A stretch of 64,000 nucleotides of DNA from Karalla daura (GCA_029224185.1 CM055190.1:22097386-22161385); one strand, 5' to 3'; shown: positions 25,980 through 43,108, counted from the first letter of the stretch. The notes: generated by a model from the letters alone, not told the origin. Numbers and translations: made by a program.

Positions 25980-28900
25980 GCGAGCTAACCCACGATTTGG
26001 GGTGTGAGCCACCTCCGGGGTGGCCAACGCTCACTGGAAAAAGCAATCCCGAGGCCAGGTGTGGTCCCGGAGCTGAGATATTAACACTCGCCGAAAGTGA
26101 AAAAAACGACCACCCCGGACCTGTCGTTTTGGCCGGGATGCCGACCCCGAGCGAGCGAGCTCAAACCCACGATTTGGGGTGTGAGCCGCCCCCGGGGTGG
26201 CCAACGCCCACTGGAAAAAGCAATCCCGAGGCCGGGTGTGGTCCTGGAGCTGAGATATTAACACTCGCCGAAAGTGAAAAAAACGACCACCCCGGACCTG
26301 TCGTCTTGGCCGCGATGCCGACCCCGAGCGAGCGAGCTCAAACCCACGATTTGGGGTGTGAGCCGCCTCCGGGGTGGCCAACGCTCACTGCAAAAAGCAA
26401 TCCCGAGGCTGGGTGTGGTCCCGGAGCTGAGATATTAACACTCGCCGAAAGTGAAAAAAACGACCACCCCGGACCTGTCGTTTCGGCCGGGATCCCGACC
26501 CCGAGCGAGCGAGCTCAAACCCACGATTTAGGGTGTGAGCCGCCTCCGGGGTGGCCAACGCTCACTGGAAAAAGCAATCCCGAGGCCAGGTGTGGTCCCG
26601 GAGCTGAGATATTAACACTCGCCGAAAGTGAAAAAAACGACCACCCCGGACCTGTCGTTTTGGCCGGGATGCCGACCCCGAGCGAGCGAGCTCAAACCCA
26701 CGATTTGGGGTGTGAGCCGCCTCCGGGGTGGCCAACGCTCACTGGAAAAAGCAATCCCGAGGCCGGGAGTGGTCCCGGAGCTGAGATATTAACACTCGCC
26801 GAAAGTGAAAAAAACGACCACCCCGGACCTGTCGTTTCGGCCGGGATGCCGACCCCGAGCGAGCGAGCTCAAACCCACGATTTGGGGTGTGAGCCGCCTC
26901 CGGGGTGGCCAACGCTCACTGGAAAAAGCAATCCCGAGGCCAGGTGTGGTCCCGGAGCTGAGATATTAACACTCGCCGAAAGTGAAAAAAACGACCACCC
27001 CGGACCTGTCGTTTTGGCCGGGATGCCGACCCCGAGCGAGCGAGCTCAAACCCACGATTTGGGGGTGAGCCGCCTCCGGGGTGGCCAACGCCCACTGGAA
27101 AAAGCAATCCCGAGGCCGGGTGTGGTCCTGGAGCTGAGATATTAACACTCGCCGAAAGTGAAAAAAACGACCACCCTGGACCTGTCGTCTTGGCCGCGAT
27201 GCCGACCCCGAGCGAGCGAGCTCAAACCCACGATTTGGGGTGTGAGCCACCTCCGGGGTGGCCAACGCTCACTGGAAAAAGCAATCCCGAGGCCAGGTGT
27301 GGTCCCGGAGCTGAGATATTAACACTCGCCGAAAGTGAAAAAAACGACCACCCCGGACCTGTCGTTTTGGCCGGGATGCCGACCCCGAGCGAGCGAGCTC
27401 AAACCCACGATTTGGGGTGTGAGCCGCCCCCGGGGTGGCCAACGCCCACTGGAAAAAGCAATCCCGAGGCCGGGTGTGGTCCTGGAGCTGAGATATTAAC
27501 ACTCGCCGAAAGTGAAAAAAACGACCACCCCGGACCTGTCGTCTTGGCCGCGATGCCGACCCCGAGCGAGCGAGCTCAAACCCACGATTTGGGGTGTGAG
27601 CCGCCTCCGGGGTGGCCAACGCTCACTGCAAAAAGCAATCCCGAGGCCGGGTGTGGTCCCGGAGCTGAGATATTAACACTCGCCGAAAGTGAAAAAAACG
27701 ACCACCCCGGACCTGTCGTTTCGGCCGGGATGCCGACCCCGAGCGAGCGAGCTCAAACCCACGATTTGGGGGTGAGCCGCCTCCGGGGTGGCCAACGCCC
27801 ACTGGAAAAAGCAATCCCGAGGCCGGGTGTGGTCCTGGAGCTGAGATATTAACACTCGCCGAAAGTGAAAAAAACGACCACCCCGGACCTGTCGTCTTGG
27901 CCGCGATGCCGACCCCGAGCGAGCGAGCTCAAACCCACGATTTGGGGTGTGAGCCGCCTCCGGGGTGGCCAACGCTCACTGGAAAAAGCAATCCCGAGGC
28001 CAGGTGTGGTCCCGGAGCTGAGATATTAACACTCGCCGAAAGTGAAAAAAACGACCACCCCGGACCTGTCGTTTTGGCCGGGATGCCGACCCTGAGCGAG
28101 CGAGCTCAAACCCACGATTTGGGGTGTGAGCCGCCCCCGGGGTGGCCAACGCCCACTGGAAAAAGCAATCCCGAGGCCGGGTGTGGTCCTGGAGCTGAGA
28201 TATTAACACTCGCCGAAAGTGAAAAAAACGACCACCCCGGACCTGTCGTCTTGGCCGCGATGCCGACCCCGAGCGAGCGAGCTCAAACCCACGATTTGGG
28301 GTGTGAGCCGCCTCCGGGGTGGCCAACGCTCACTGCAAAAAGCAATCCCGAGGCCGGGTGTGGTCCCGGAGCTGAGATATTAACACTCGCCGAAAGTGAA
28401 AAAAACGACCACCCCGGACCTGTCGTTTCGGCCGGGATCCCGACCCCGAGCGAGCGAGCTCAAACCCACGATTTAGGGTGTGAGCCGCCTCCGGGGTGGC
28501 CAACGCTCACTGGAAAAAGCAATCCCGAGGCCAGGTGTGGTCCCGGAGCTGAGATATTAACACTCGCCGAAAGTGAAAAAAACGACCACCCCGGACCTGT
28601 CGTTTCGGCCGGGATGTCGACCCCGAGCGAGCGAGCTCAAACCCACGATTTGGGGTGTGAGCCGCCTCCGGGGTGGCCAACGCTCACTGGAAAAAGCAAT
28701 CCCGAGGCCAGGTGTGGTCCCGGAGCTGAGATATTAACACTCGCCGAAAGTGAAAAAAACGACCACCCCGGACCTGTCGTTTCGGCCGGGATGCCGACCC
28801 CGAGCGAGCGAGCTCAAACCCACGATTTGGGGGTGAGCCGCCTCCGGGGTGGCCAACGCCCACTGGAAAAAGCAATCCCGAGGCCGGGTGTGGTCCTGGA

Positions 28901-29033
28901 GCTGAGATATTAACACTCGCCGAAAGTGAAAAAAACGACCACCCCGGACCTGTCGTCTTGGCCGCGATGCCGACCCCGAGCGAGCGAGCTCAAACCCACG
29001 ATTTGGGGTGTGAGCCGCCTCCGGGGTGGCCAA
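25980..29033. repeat. Right-edge satellite zone with short, indel-bearing higher-order units (707 and 1061 bp)
   Basis: Near the array edge the 177-bp register breaks. A 2-bp loss occurs in GAGCTAACCC (about 25984), and a 1-bp loss (GATTTGGGGGTGAGCC) recurs at about 27056, 27763 and 28824. The first interval is 707 bp (4 x 177 - 1) and the second is 1061 bp (6 x 177 - 1), so the deletion was copied together with its block. New variants (GTCTTGGCCGCGATG, CGCCCACTGG, CTGCAAAAAG) are found only here. Confidence 0.8.
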
Positions 29034-29160
29034 CGCTCACTGGAAAATGCAATCCCGATGCCGGGTGAGATTCCCGAGCCGAGATCCTAGCACTTGCTGA
29101 AAGTGCAAATCGAGACCACCTGTTGCCCTCGGCCAGGATCCCGACCCCTAGCGAGCGAGC
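28990..29160. repeat. Diverged terminal satellite monomer
   Basis: After the last good monomer the sequence is still alignable but has many changes, for example GGAAAATGC, CCCGATGCC, a reworked middle (GAGATTCCCGAGCC, CTAGCACTTGCTG) and CCCCTAGCGAGCGAGCC. Similarity ends at about 29160, which marks the satellite boundary. Confidence 0.85.
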
Positions 29161-29178
29161 CTTCTCTAGCTGTCGCTC

Positions 29179-29375
29179 TCATTCTCGTTCTCGCTCTCGA
29201 TTCCTCTGCCACTTTTGCTCCCGACTGCTCTTCTCCCGTTCACCTTGCAAATGCTTCATCAGCCTCTCCTCTTGCTCTTGCCCTCGCAGTGGCCTTGCGC
29301 TCTCCTTCTCTTGCTGTACTTGCCGTAGCTTAGCCCTCCTATCCGCTCTATCCAGCGTCCTGCTTTCACGGTCCA

Positions 29376-29406
<31 letters not shown>

Positions 29407-29870
29407 TTGTATTACTTTGTCTTCATTTTCCATTACTTCTTCACACGGTAAACTGGAAAAAAGTTGTCGTAGGAACGTCTGAGCGGTGAAACGACGCCCT
29501 GTCATAGTTGTGTAGTTAGGTCCTGGGCCTGGCCCGTGTTGTGAGTTCTTTTTCTTTGTTTTTTCTTTTCTTTTTCACATTTCACGATATTGTGGATGGT
29601 GGAAGAATGTGTAAGGCTGGTGGTGGCGGTGGTGTTCTGGTAGTGGGGGGTGTTAGCAGTGGCAGAAAATGTTTGTTTTTTTCCCCCTTGTCCTATTTGG
29701 TGCTGTCTTGCTTCCACACTCTCATCCCAGCAGGTCCATGCTCTCGTTGTTGGACTGTCAACCAACTCTCGTCTCACTGGGTCTGCGCTAATTCTGTCGT
29801 CGTTGGGGAGCTGCGTCCCTCTCTTGACTTTGAAGAGTATGTTACAAGTAGCATGCACCTTGTTCTTCAC
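29179..29870 (-). other. Orphan overlapping ORF pair with polyQ stretch; doubtful gene
   Basis: Two minus-strand ORFs meet with an ATGA-type overlap near 29502-29505. The upstream one (122 codons, 29502-29870) shows no recognisable domain. The downstream one (108 codons, 29179-29505) has a CAG-type glutamine run at about residues 33-43, then a highly charged R/E/Q-rich segment compatible with a coiled coil, ending in alternating Arg-Glu. I do not recognise a family. The upstream ORF begins inside the local repeat described at 29786-30470, and no promoter or splice signals stand out. It is most likely repeat-derived sequence or a relic; a small real gene cannot be excluded. Confidence 0.2.
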
Positions 29871-30470
29871 TTGCCGTACACTTGACCAAGAAAAAACAAC
29901 ATAAAATAAATTAAAATAAAGAATACACAGATTACAAAAATTTTGGACTTTGGATTTTTCTTCCTTTCTTGTATCATGAAAAAGGAAACAAAAAAAGATT
30001 CAATGCAATTCAAGACTTTTATTCATCACAGACTTGACTACAAAAAACTTCAACACTTAACAAGGAACTCTATCGCTATCTCTGATAATTCAGAATTGTA
30101 TCAACATATAGAGGTAAATCTGCCGCAGCTCTTGTCGTTGGTGTAGCAACATTCCACTCATTGGGTCGTCGTCGAGGAGCGACGCCCCACTCTTGATTTT
30201 GAAGAGTATATTACAAGTAGCATGCACTTTGTTTTTCATTTGTTGTACACTTGACCAAGAAATTTTTAATTCTTTCATTCTTGTATCATGAAAAAGGAAA
30301 AAACAAACAAACTTAATGCACAAGACTTTCATTCATCACAGACTTGACTACAAAAAACTTCAACACTTAACAAGGAACTCTCTATCGCTATCTCTAATAA
30401 TCCAGAATTGTATCAACAAATAGAGAGGTGATAACTCGAAGGCAATCTGTCGCAGCTCTCGTCGTTGGGG
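29786..30470. repeat. Imperfect tandem duplication, two units of roughly 310-360 bp
   Basis: The segment 29786-30145 recurs at 30160-30470. Shared landmarks are GAAGAGTAT.TTACAAGTAGCA at 29830 and 30205, TACACTTGACCAAGAAA at 29876 and 30246, a CATGAAAAAGGAAA block, and CACAGACTTGACTACAAAAA followed by TTCAACACTTAACAAGG at 30028 and 30340. The copies differ by point changes and small indels. No coding capacity is recognised. Confidence 0.8.
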
Positions 30471-30655
30471 TGCGTCGCCATGCTGTTCCAGTGGACCTCT
30501 CTGTTGAAACAGCGTCTCCATCTCGTCGTTGAAGCGGCGTCTCGATCTCCTCGTCGCTGGATCGTCGTGCCGCTCTCGTCGTCGCTGGTGCAACGTCTCG
30601 CTCTCATCTCTGAGGTGACGTCCCACTGTCATCGTTGCAGCGACGTCCCGCTCAT
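30430..30655. repeat. Degenerate minisatellite, about 27-bp unit
   Basis: Successive approximately 27-bp units of the type ACGTCTCGCTCTCATCGTCG-CTGGTGC follow one another, e.g. starting near 30511, 30538, 30565, 30592 and 30619, with considerable substitution. The GTCGTTG core of the unit also appears at the ends of the preceding tandem duplication, so the minisatellite may have grown from that sequence. Confidence 0.65.
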
Positions 30656-30825
30656 TTCACACTGACTGAAAGATGAAGACGCACACACACACAAATTTAA
30701 TTTCATACTCACCCCAGATATCGTTGCAGCATAGGTTCGCGAGTGAGTGATGTGTTGTTTCGAGTTTTGGTGACCACAAAGAAAACAGAACTAAAAATAA
30801 AGCGGTTCTGTGACATGAAGTGTGC

Positions 30826-30920
<95 letters not shown>

Positions 30921-30921
30921 T
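30826..30921. repeat. (TTTC)n microsatellite, about 24 copies
   Basis: An uninterrupted TTTC tetranucleotide run. Reading frames through it produce only low-complexity Phe/Leu/Ser or Lys/Glu strings and are not genes. Confidence 0.98.
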
Positions 30922-31022
30922 ACCTTCTTACTATCATTCAAATTAAAAAAAAGACAGGATTCGCCTTCAGAATCACGGATGTCATCCACAACAAATCCAC
31001 ATTTTTCCCCCCCATCTATAGA

Positions 31023-31026
<4 letters not shown>

Positions 31027-31061
<35 letters not shown>
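31027..31061. repeat. (GT)n microsatellite
   Basis: A pure GT dinucleotide run, preceded by a C-run and a CTTCAGAATCACGGATGTCAT block. The same block recurs in diverged form before a second C-run and GT-rich tract at 31560-31632. Confidence 0.97.
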
Positions 31062-31064
<3 letters not shown>

Positions 31065-31140
31065 TTGTTTGGTGTGTGTATTCTGTGGGTGTGTGTTGTG
31101 TGCGTATGTCTGTGTGTATATGTGACAAGCAAGTGACGAG

Positions 31141-31442
31141 CAGGGCCGGCCAAAGCCTCCACCTGGCCTTAAAGGAAGGTCTCTCTCTCTCTCTCGCTCT
31201 CTCATGGGAGGCAGAAACAGTAAACCTACAGGAGCAGCACTCTATTGATGAAAAATTGTGTTTTTGTTACAATAAGATATCTTTGATCATATAGAAATCA
31301 CCATTCATGCATGCAAAACATTTTTTTACTTTTTTGTTTTTGTTGTTGTCGTTAATTGCACCCCCCCCCCCCCCCCCCCCCCCAGTGGCCGTGGGCGCCT
31401 AAGCAGGCACTTAGTTCACTTATGCCACTTGGGCCGGCTCTG
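31141..31442. mobile_element. Probable 302-bp MITE with CAGRGCCGGCC terminal inverted repeats
   Basis: The left end reads CAGGGCCGGCC and the right end is the inverse of CAGAGCCGGCCC, giving an 11-bp inverted match with one mismatch. Such termini are known from non-autonomous hAT-like elements in fish. There is no transposase inside; the interior holds a (TC) run at about 31182-31203 and a 23-base C-run at 31361-31383. I could not identify a clean 8-bp target-site duplication, so the exact ends and the superfamily are uncertain. Confidence 0.45.
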
Positions 31443-31446
31443 CACC

Positions 31447-31670
31447 GTAAGTGAGTGAGTGAGTGATTGAGTGAGTGAGTGAGCAGTCCGCGGTGGCTAT
31501 TCAGTGAATATGTTTTATTTTGTTTTCAGAAAAACAAACAACACAAACAAAGATAACCGCTTCAGAATCACAGATGTCATGCAAGTCCACCCCCCCCCCC
31601 CCCCCGTGTGCGCGCGTGCGCGTGTGTGTGTCTGCTATGAACAGTCCATGCAATCGTACCGCACTGAAAT

Positions 31671-31711
<41 letters not shown>

Positions 31712-31893
31712 TGCATGCACGCTCAGACAGACACAGAGGCTAATTGTTGGCTATCACCGGGACAACTTGACCCAGAGGACAACGGGAGGGTTAACGGGAC
31801 GGTGGAGGTGGAGATAGTGGTGGTGACGTTGGGACGGGGGCTCGGAGCAGACAGAGAGAGGAGGAGGAAGGAGGAGGAGGAGGAGGAGGAGGA
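31447..31893. repeat. Cluster of simple repeats upstream of xkr5
   Basis: Successive low-complexity tracts: a GTGA tetranucleotide run (31449-31484), a 16-base C-run (31590-31605), a GT/GC-rich tract (31606-31632), a (CA) run (31675-31707) and a (GAG) run (31857-31893). The last one lies in the presumed 5' UTR or proximal promoter of xkr5. Confidence 0.9.
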
Positions 31894-31985
31894 GGCTGCC
31901 GCAGCCCGGACCCACTCCCTTGTTTCCCGCCCGGGACCGCACGCTGCTCTCCTGACCGCAGATTCCAGGAGCTTCTCCCGCCGCC

Positions 31986-38520
<6,535 letters not shown>

Positions 38521-41500
38521 GGAGGATGGAGGTAAAGGGGAAGGGAGATCCTGGGCGGGCGGTGATGTCTTTTTCAATGTAGAAGTTAAGGATACAACAT
38601 GAAATCATGCGTCGACAAACAAACTTGGGGAAGGGGTGGGGGGAGGTGTGGGAGTGGGGTCAGGGGACATCCTCACCTCAGGTCATATGAATTTGGCCTT
38701 CATATGCATTATTTTGATGTTTATCCCTTGACATTGTCTATGTTTTGAAGTCAGTGTACACTAACCATATTTACAGGAGTTAAATGAATCTGCATTACTC
38801 GTCAAATGAAGACAGACTGACATTAACAGGTGCTAATTAGTGGGGAGAAATCTCTTTATGTTCAAGCCTTTGGATAGTGTTAACGTGCTGGAGGCCAACC
38901 CCAGTGAAGCTAAAGCCACAAAGTCTGCAGATGGTAATTTTTTGCGATTATATTTGAGATACAATCATATAATCAAGGCAAAGAAAGTAGCTGGCATTCA
39001 ATGAGGCAGAACAAACCAGGTAATTAAACCAGTTTACAGCCATCACAAGTGTCGTCCACAAGGCTCCTGTGAAACACTCACTAATGCCAGTCTTTCTAAT
39101 AATCAGTCGACTCACTAAAATCAATGATCTGCCATAGAATAGAAACATAATACAACTCATGCAAATTCAAGGACACCCTCAAAGTCACTGAAACTTCTGT
39201 GCTTACAACACTTGAAATGATGTTGAGACACAATCCACGGTTTTGCGTATTGCTCATTACTGACACATACAAAGACACGGGATTCACATTTTCATGTAAA
39301 ATGATCAAGTTGTGTAATCCATCCTCTCCATCCATCTTTGCTTTGTCTTCAAGAAAGACCAAAAGCAAAGGCTTGTGGGTGTTATATACTTTATATGCTA
39401 TGCTTTACGTCACTTAATCGTGTCCGCGGTACTTTGGGGTGAGTCAGCACTTTACAGCAGGAACGGTACAGTTATGGTTCATTGTAACTGTGATTAAATG
39501 TGGATCGCAGGGATATTCAGCAATACGGAGTCTGAACACAAAGAACAAAGGAGTTAAGTGATAAAATATTTGACCTCAAATGGAGAATTTGTATTCGTGC
39601 AGGAATTAGATACACAAATCAATCCCCACACACACACACATACACACACACACTACTATATATATATATAAATATAAATATATTCAGAGCTCAATGACAT
39701 TATAAATATGTTTGAATTTGTTTTCTATAAGAAATGTGTAACATGGGACATGAACTAGGGATTGCCATGATTAATCAGTGCGCTCGATAAAGGGAAATTG
39801 ACTCATATGAACTGTTGAATTTTGTTTATTTTTTTACATTGACTAAAGCAGGGAAGCGATGACTGTATGATATGACTGTATGAAGTACGGTGAATGGACG
39901 GTGACGGTGTGGCAGCTGTTCTGCGGACTGTTAACGTGGGTTGGCAACAAAGCAACAAAGCAGTGTGTGCTGGGAGGAGTGGTATGCCTGTTGTGGTTCA
40001 GATAAAATCAGATTTGTGATATTTAATTTGTTGGTGAGAGAACTGACTATGGGTCTGTGTGTTTGCAACGTTTTGGATCATCAGCATCCATCCAGGCACA
40101 TCTCAAAACTATATTCTTATCAAATTTAATGTGACTAAAAGCTGCTTTTCCAAAGGAGCATTTCCAAAGGCCTCTTTGAGGCAGAAGGAGGAAAAACATC
40201 CTTTACATTTGAGACAGTTCGACGCAGCGAAAACACAAAAGTTGGTATGGTCAAAATGTATTTGACACACTTGTAGAGTGTCCTCATAGAGTAAAGCTGC
40301 ACACAGTGCAACACTAAAACTAGTTTCCAAGTTACCGGCTGCTTTTGTTGAACCACTGGAGCAACTCTAGTTTTGACATAGTTCAAACTAATAACCAGTC
40401 CTGTCATGCAGATATGTGGCGCTCCATCCATTCGTTAAACCTCCTACCTCAGTAAACTAAATTTTCCTTCTGACGAAACTGATTTTGTTTTTTTGTTGCC
40501 TTTTTTTCAGTACGAGTGAATGCTCCTCTTTTGCAGTTTGGGTAATGTAGCTGCCACAAGGAGGCAGAAATGTTGCGTGATATAACAGTGATATAACATG
40601 CTGCTTATGAGTTTCATGTCGGGTCAATGCCAGTATTACATTATGTCTCGAATATAATTTATTTTATCATGAGTGTGGAATTTAACAGTATCATTTTCCC
40701 ACATATGTTCTTTTCCTTTTTTCTCTGCCTTTATATTATTGTATCTTTTTGATTTAAGCAAGTATGATAACTATATACTAAGGTCTATATCTGTAATGTG
40801 CTGTTTAATGGTTGCGCGACTCATGTTCGTTGATCAAACATGAGAATTTATGGGACAAAGTATTGCGAAAAAAGTAGCTGAGTCAAACTGTTATTAATAA
40901 ATGGTAGATAAAGGAGTCACTGCATGCTGCTCGCTCATCCAGACATCCACACAATTGTATCTATGCCTTTAGAGAAAGAAAGCACTTGCTGTAATTACAC
41001 ACATGCACACATGACAGTAGGGAACACATAAGCTAGAATGTACGTGTACGCAGCAAAAGCAATAAGCCAGCTTATGAAATGTGTCTTAGTGCACTTATAA
41101 GAAAAATGTCCATGCACACGCTTTAGACGATGCCTTGGCTTTATTGTCACAAATCGATGCTTGGCCTTGTAAAAAAAAAAGAAAAAAAAAAGACAGCTCC
41201 AGCTTGTCTCCTGTGTGTGTGTGTATGTGTGTGTGTGTGATGCTTTATATTAGAACCACACGCTTTGCTTTGCGTACCTGATGTGTACAAATAACCTTTG
41301 CTTGGATTTCTAAGTTGACCGGTTTTGTATTTTCCAAACATTGTTTTACATTTGGTCACGTTTACTGTTGTGAAACGCACGGGGAGGTTTCACACGCGAC
41401 ACCGCGTCGAGACAGGTTTTGTAGTTTTGGTCAGCAGACTGGATTTAGTTTGCGTGTTCATTGAGTGTGTCATCACGTCGTCCACCTGGTGGCCTCCATT

Positions 41501-41610
41501 TATCGACATGCATCACCTCACCTCTGCAAGGATCCCCACAGCGACTGGCCGGTGGTAGTGAGTCATTAACTGTGCTATTGATGTGACAAAATAAAGTCAG
41601 AAACCATGAT
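38521..41610 (+). other. Presumed long 3' UTR and 3' flank of xkr5
   Basis: There is no coding potential after the xkr5 stop. Candidate polyadenylation signals AATAAA lie at 40896-40901 and 41590-41595; the second is followed by GT/T-rich sequence and I take it as the more likely end. A short (CA) tract lies at 39626-39654 and a (GT) tract at about 41215-41239. Without transcript data the 3' end is an inference. Confidence 0.45.
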
Positions 41611-42480
41611 CAAAGCTCAGGGGGCTGTGTGGCGTTGTTTTCTTTGATCAATCAGTGACATTTCAACATCATTTTGAAGCTGTAGACCAATGGAAATGCA
41701 TAATTATGGTGGAAATTATACTGTAATTAAATCATAGTGAGATGGCAGCGATTAAACAGTACAGATCATTACAAGGCTGGATTAACCTGTTCAACATTAC
41801 TGCATGCATGCGTTATGCATGTATTTTAATGTAGTACACACGGTGACTGCTGCACTCAATGTTACCTTGTAAAACAAAAATATTTAGCTGATTCTGGCCG
41901 AAGAACAATTGCGTCAGGGAAAAGAAAGAAGAGCTCTTTGTCACTTGCACTTCAAAATGAGGATCTGGTCTTGCCCAATTTGCTTGGTAAAACAGTGATT
42001 AAGAGCATGCTGCTGTGCCTACAGTATTTATCCTGCCTCATCATTTTCAGTGTCAGATGACAGTCTGTTGAAAGGAAGAGAAAGCAACTAAAGGATCAGC
42101 ATGTCCTCTGTGGTCACTGATCCACAGCAGGCCAGTGCATTTTACAGCATATAAACCAGGCCAAAATGTATGTAATAGAGAAACAATAAATAAATGAAAT
42201 TAAAAGTCTCATCAAACAATAACAGGATAAATATCAGCAACACAGAAAGTAATTAAAAAAATTCTGAGGTGATGGTGTCATTGTGGCCCTGAGACAAGTG
42301 TCACAAATTATTTTAAGCTTATCCTATAATCTGACCTGCAACAGTTTGCAAGTTTTGTCTACATTTTTTCATATGTAACTGTGAGTCAGTATGAAAGTGT
42401 GTCAGCTGTGAGTTCAGGGTAATGGTGAGATACACAAACAGGCACTGTGGATGACATAAGTTGCACATAAATAATATTAG
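41611..42480. other. Intergenic, no recognised feature
   Basis: AT-rich sequence with no exon-like ORF bounded by splice signals, no RNA gene and no well-preserved repeat that I can identify. Confidence 0.6.
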
Positions 42481-42484
42481 CGCA

Positions 42485-43108
42485 CGGTGAGGTCGCCTAC
42501 CCGCTCCACAGCACTCTCTATCACCTGGAGAGCATCTTATTCTGGTGAGTATCTTTTTCTTTGACTTCTCCAGTGCATTCAACACCATACCAGCTGGTGC
42601 TTCTGAGGGGCAAGCTGGAGATGGCAGGGGTAGGCGTTGACCTGGCAGAGTGGATCCTGGACTGCCTCATAAACTGGCCTCAGTTTGTAAGAACCCAAGA
42701 CTGTTTGTCTGACGTTCGTACCTGCAGCGTAAGGGTCCCCCAGGTCACAGTCTTTGCCCCCGTCCTCTTCACCTTCTACACTGCAGGCACGACACAGATG
42801 GCTGTTTCCTGCAGAAGTCCTCTGATGACTCTGCACTTGTCGGCCTCATCACCAATGACGACGACGCAGAGTACAGAGGACTGCTACAAGTACCTGGATG
42901 TTGACCTGAAACACAAAGTCCACGGGACTCACAACAAAGATGCACTGTCAGAGAAGGGTCAGAGCAAGCTCTACCTCCTGAGGAGACTGCGGTCATTTGG
43001 AGTGAGGGAGCCACTCCTGAAGACCTTCTATGACTCTCCGGTGGCATCTGCCATCCTATACGGTGCGGCCTACTGCTCACAGAGAGGGAGAGGAAGAAGC
43101 TGGACAAC
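42485..43108 (+). mobile_element. Inactive non-LTR retrotransposon fragment (L2/CR1-type reverse transcriptase)
   Basis: Read across three frames, the sequence gives reverse-transcriptase landmarks in the correct order. Motif A is FFFDFSSAFNTIP at about 42551-42590, followed by KLEMAGVGVDLAEWILD, a degraded SxGxPQG motif (SVRVPQVTVFAPVLFTFYT), the catalytic DD as LQKSSDDSALVGLI near 42815-42855, YKYLDVDL, GQSKLYLLRRLRSFGV, and RKKLDNII at the end. Frame changes between motif A and KLEM and around the DD motif make it a pseudogene. The 5' part of the element and the C-terminal end are missing; it stops where the GATA tract begins. Clade assignment is from remembered similarity only. Confidence 0.8.

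Larger units (their letters stand above)
1..29160. repeat. 177-bp CpG-rich satellite DNA array, about 164 tandem monomers
   Basis: The same 177-bp unit recurs head to tail without interruption from the first base of the window to about 29160, so the array continues beyond the left edge. Landmarks of the unit are an A-run after GAAAGTG, a dyad centred on GGGATCCCG, a GAGCGAGCGAGCTC block and a G-rich GGGGTGTGAGCC segment. Each monomer holds about 18 CpGs. Copies differ by a small set of recurrent substitutions, such as ATG/ATC before CCGACCCC, TCG/TTG before GCCGGGAT, GGGAGT/GGGTGT/AGGTGT, and CTCACT/CTGACT. These combine into higher-order patterns. The length (close to one nucleosome repeat), homogeneity and nested higher-order structure resemble centromeric or pericentromeric satellites, but the chromosomal position is an inference. 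One frame lacks stops for over 7000 codons because 177 is divisible by 3; this is not evidence of a gene. Confidence 0.97.

Noticed and set aside
1..29160. CENP-B box in the satellite monomer
   Set aside because: TTCGGCCGGGAT and its surroundings were compared on both strands with the nTTCGnnnnAnnCGGGn pattern; the required A and CGGG spacing is not met.
1..29160. CRISPR array or VNTR with unique spacers
   Set aside because: There are no unique spacers; the whole unit repeats and the host is a vertebrate.
30657..31205. ORFs across the TTTC and GT tracts
   Set aside because: They consist of low-complexity Lys/Glu, Phe/Leu/Ser or Val/Cys strings produced by microsatellites.
31141..31442. Assigning the MITE firmly to the hAT superfamily
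   Set aside because: The terminal repeats fit, but no clear 8-bp target duplication could be defined.
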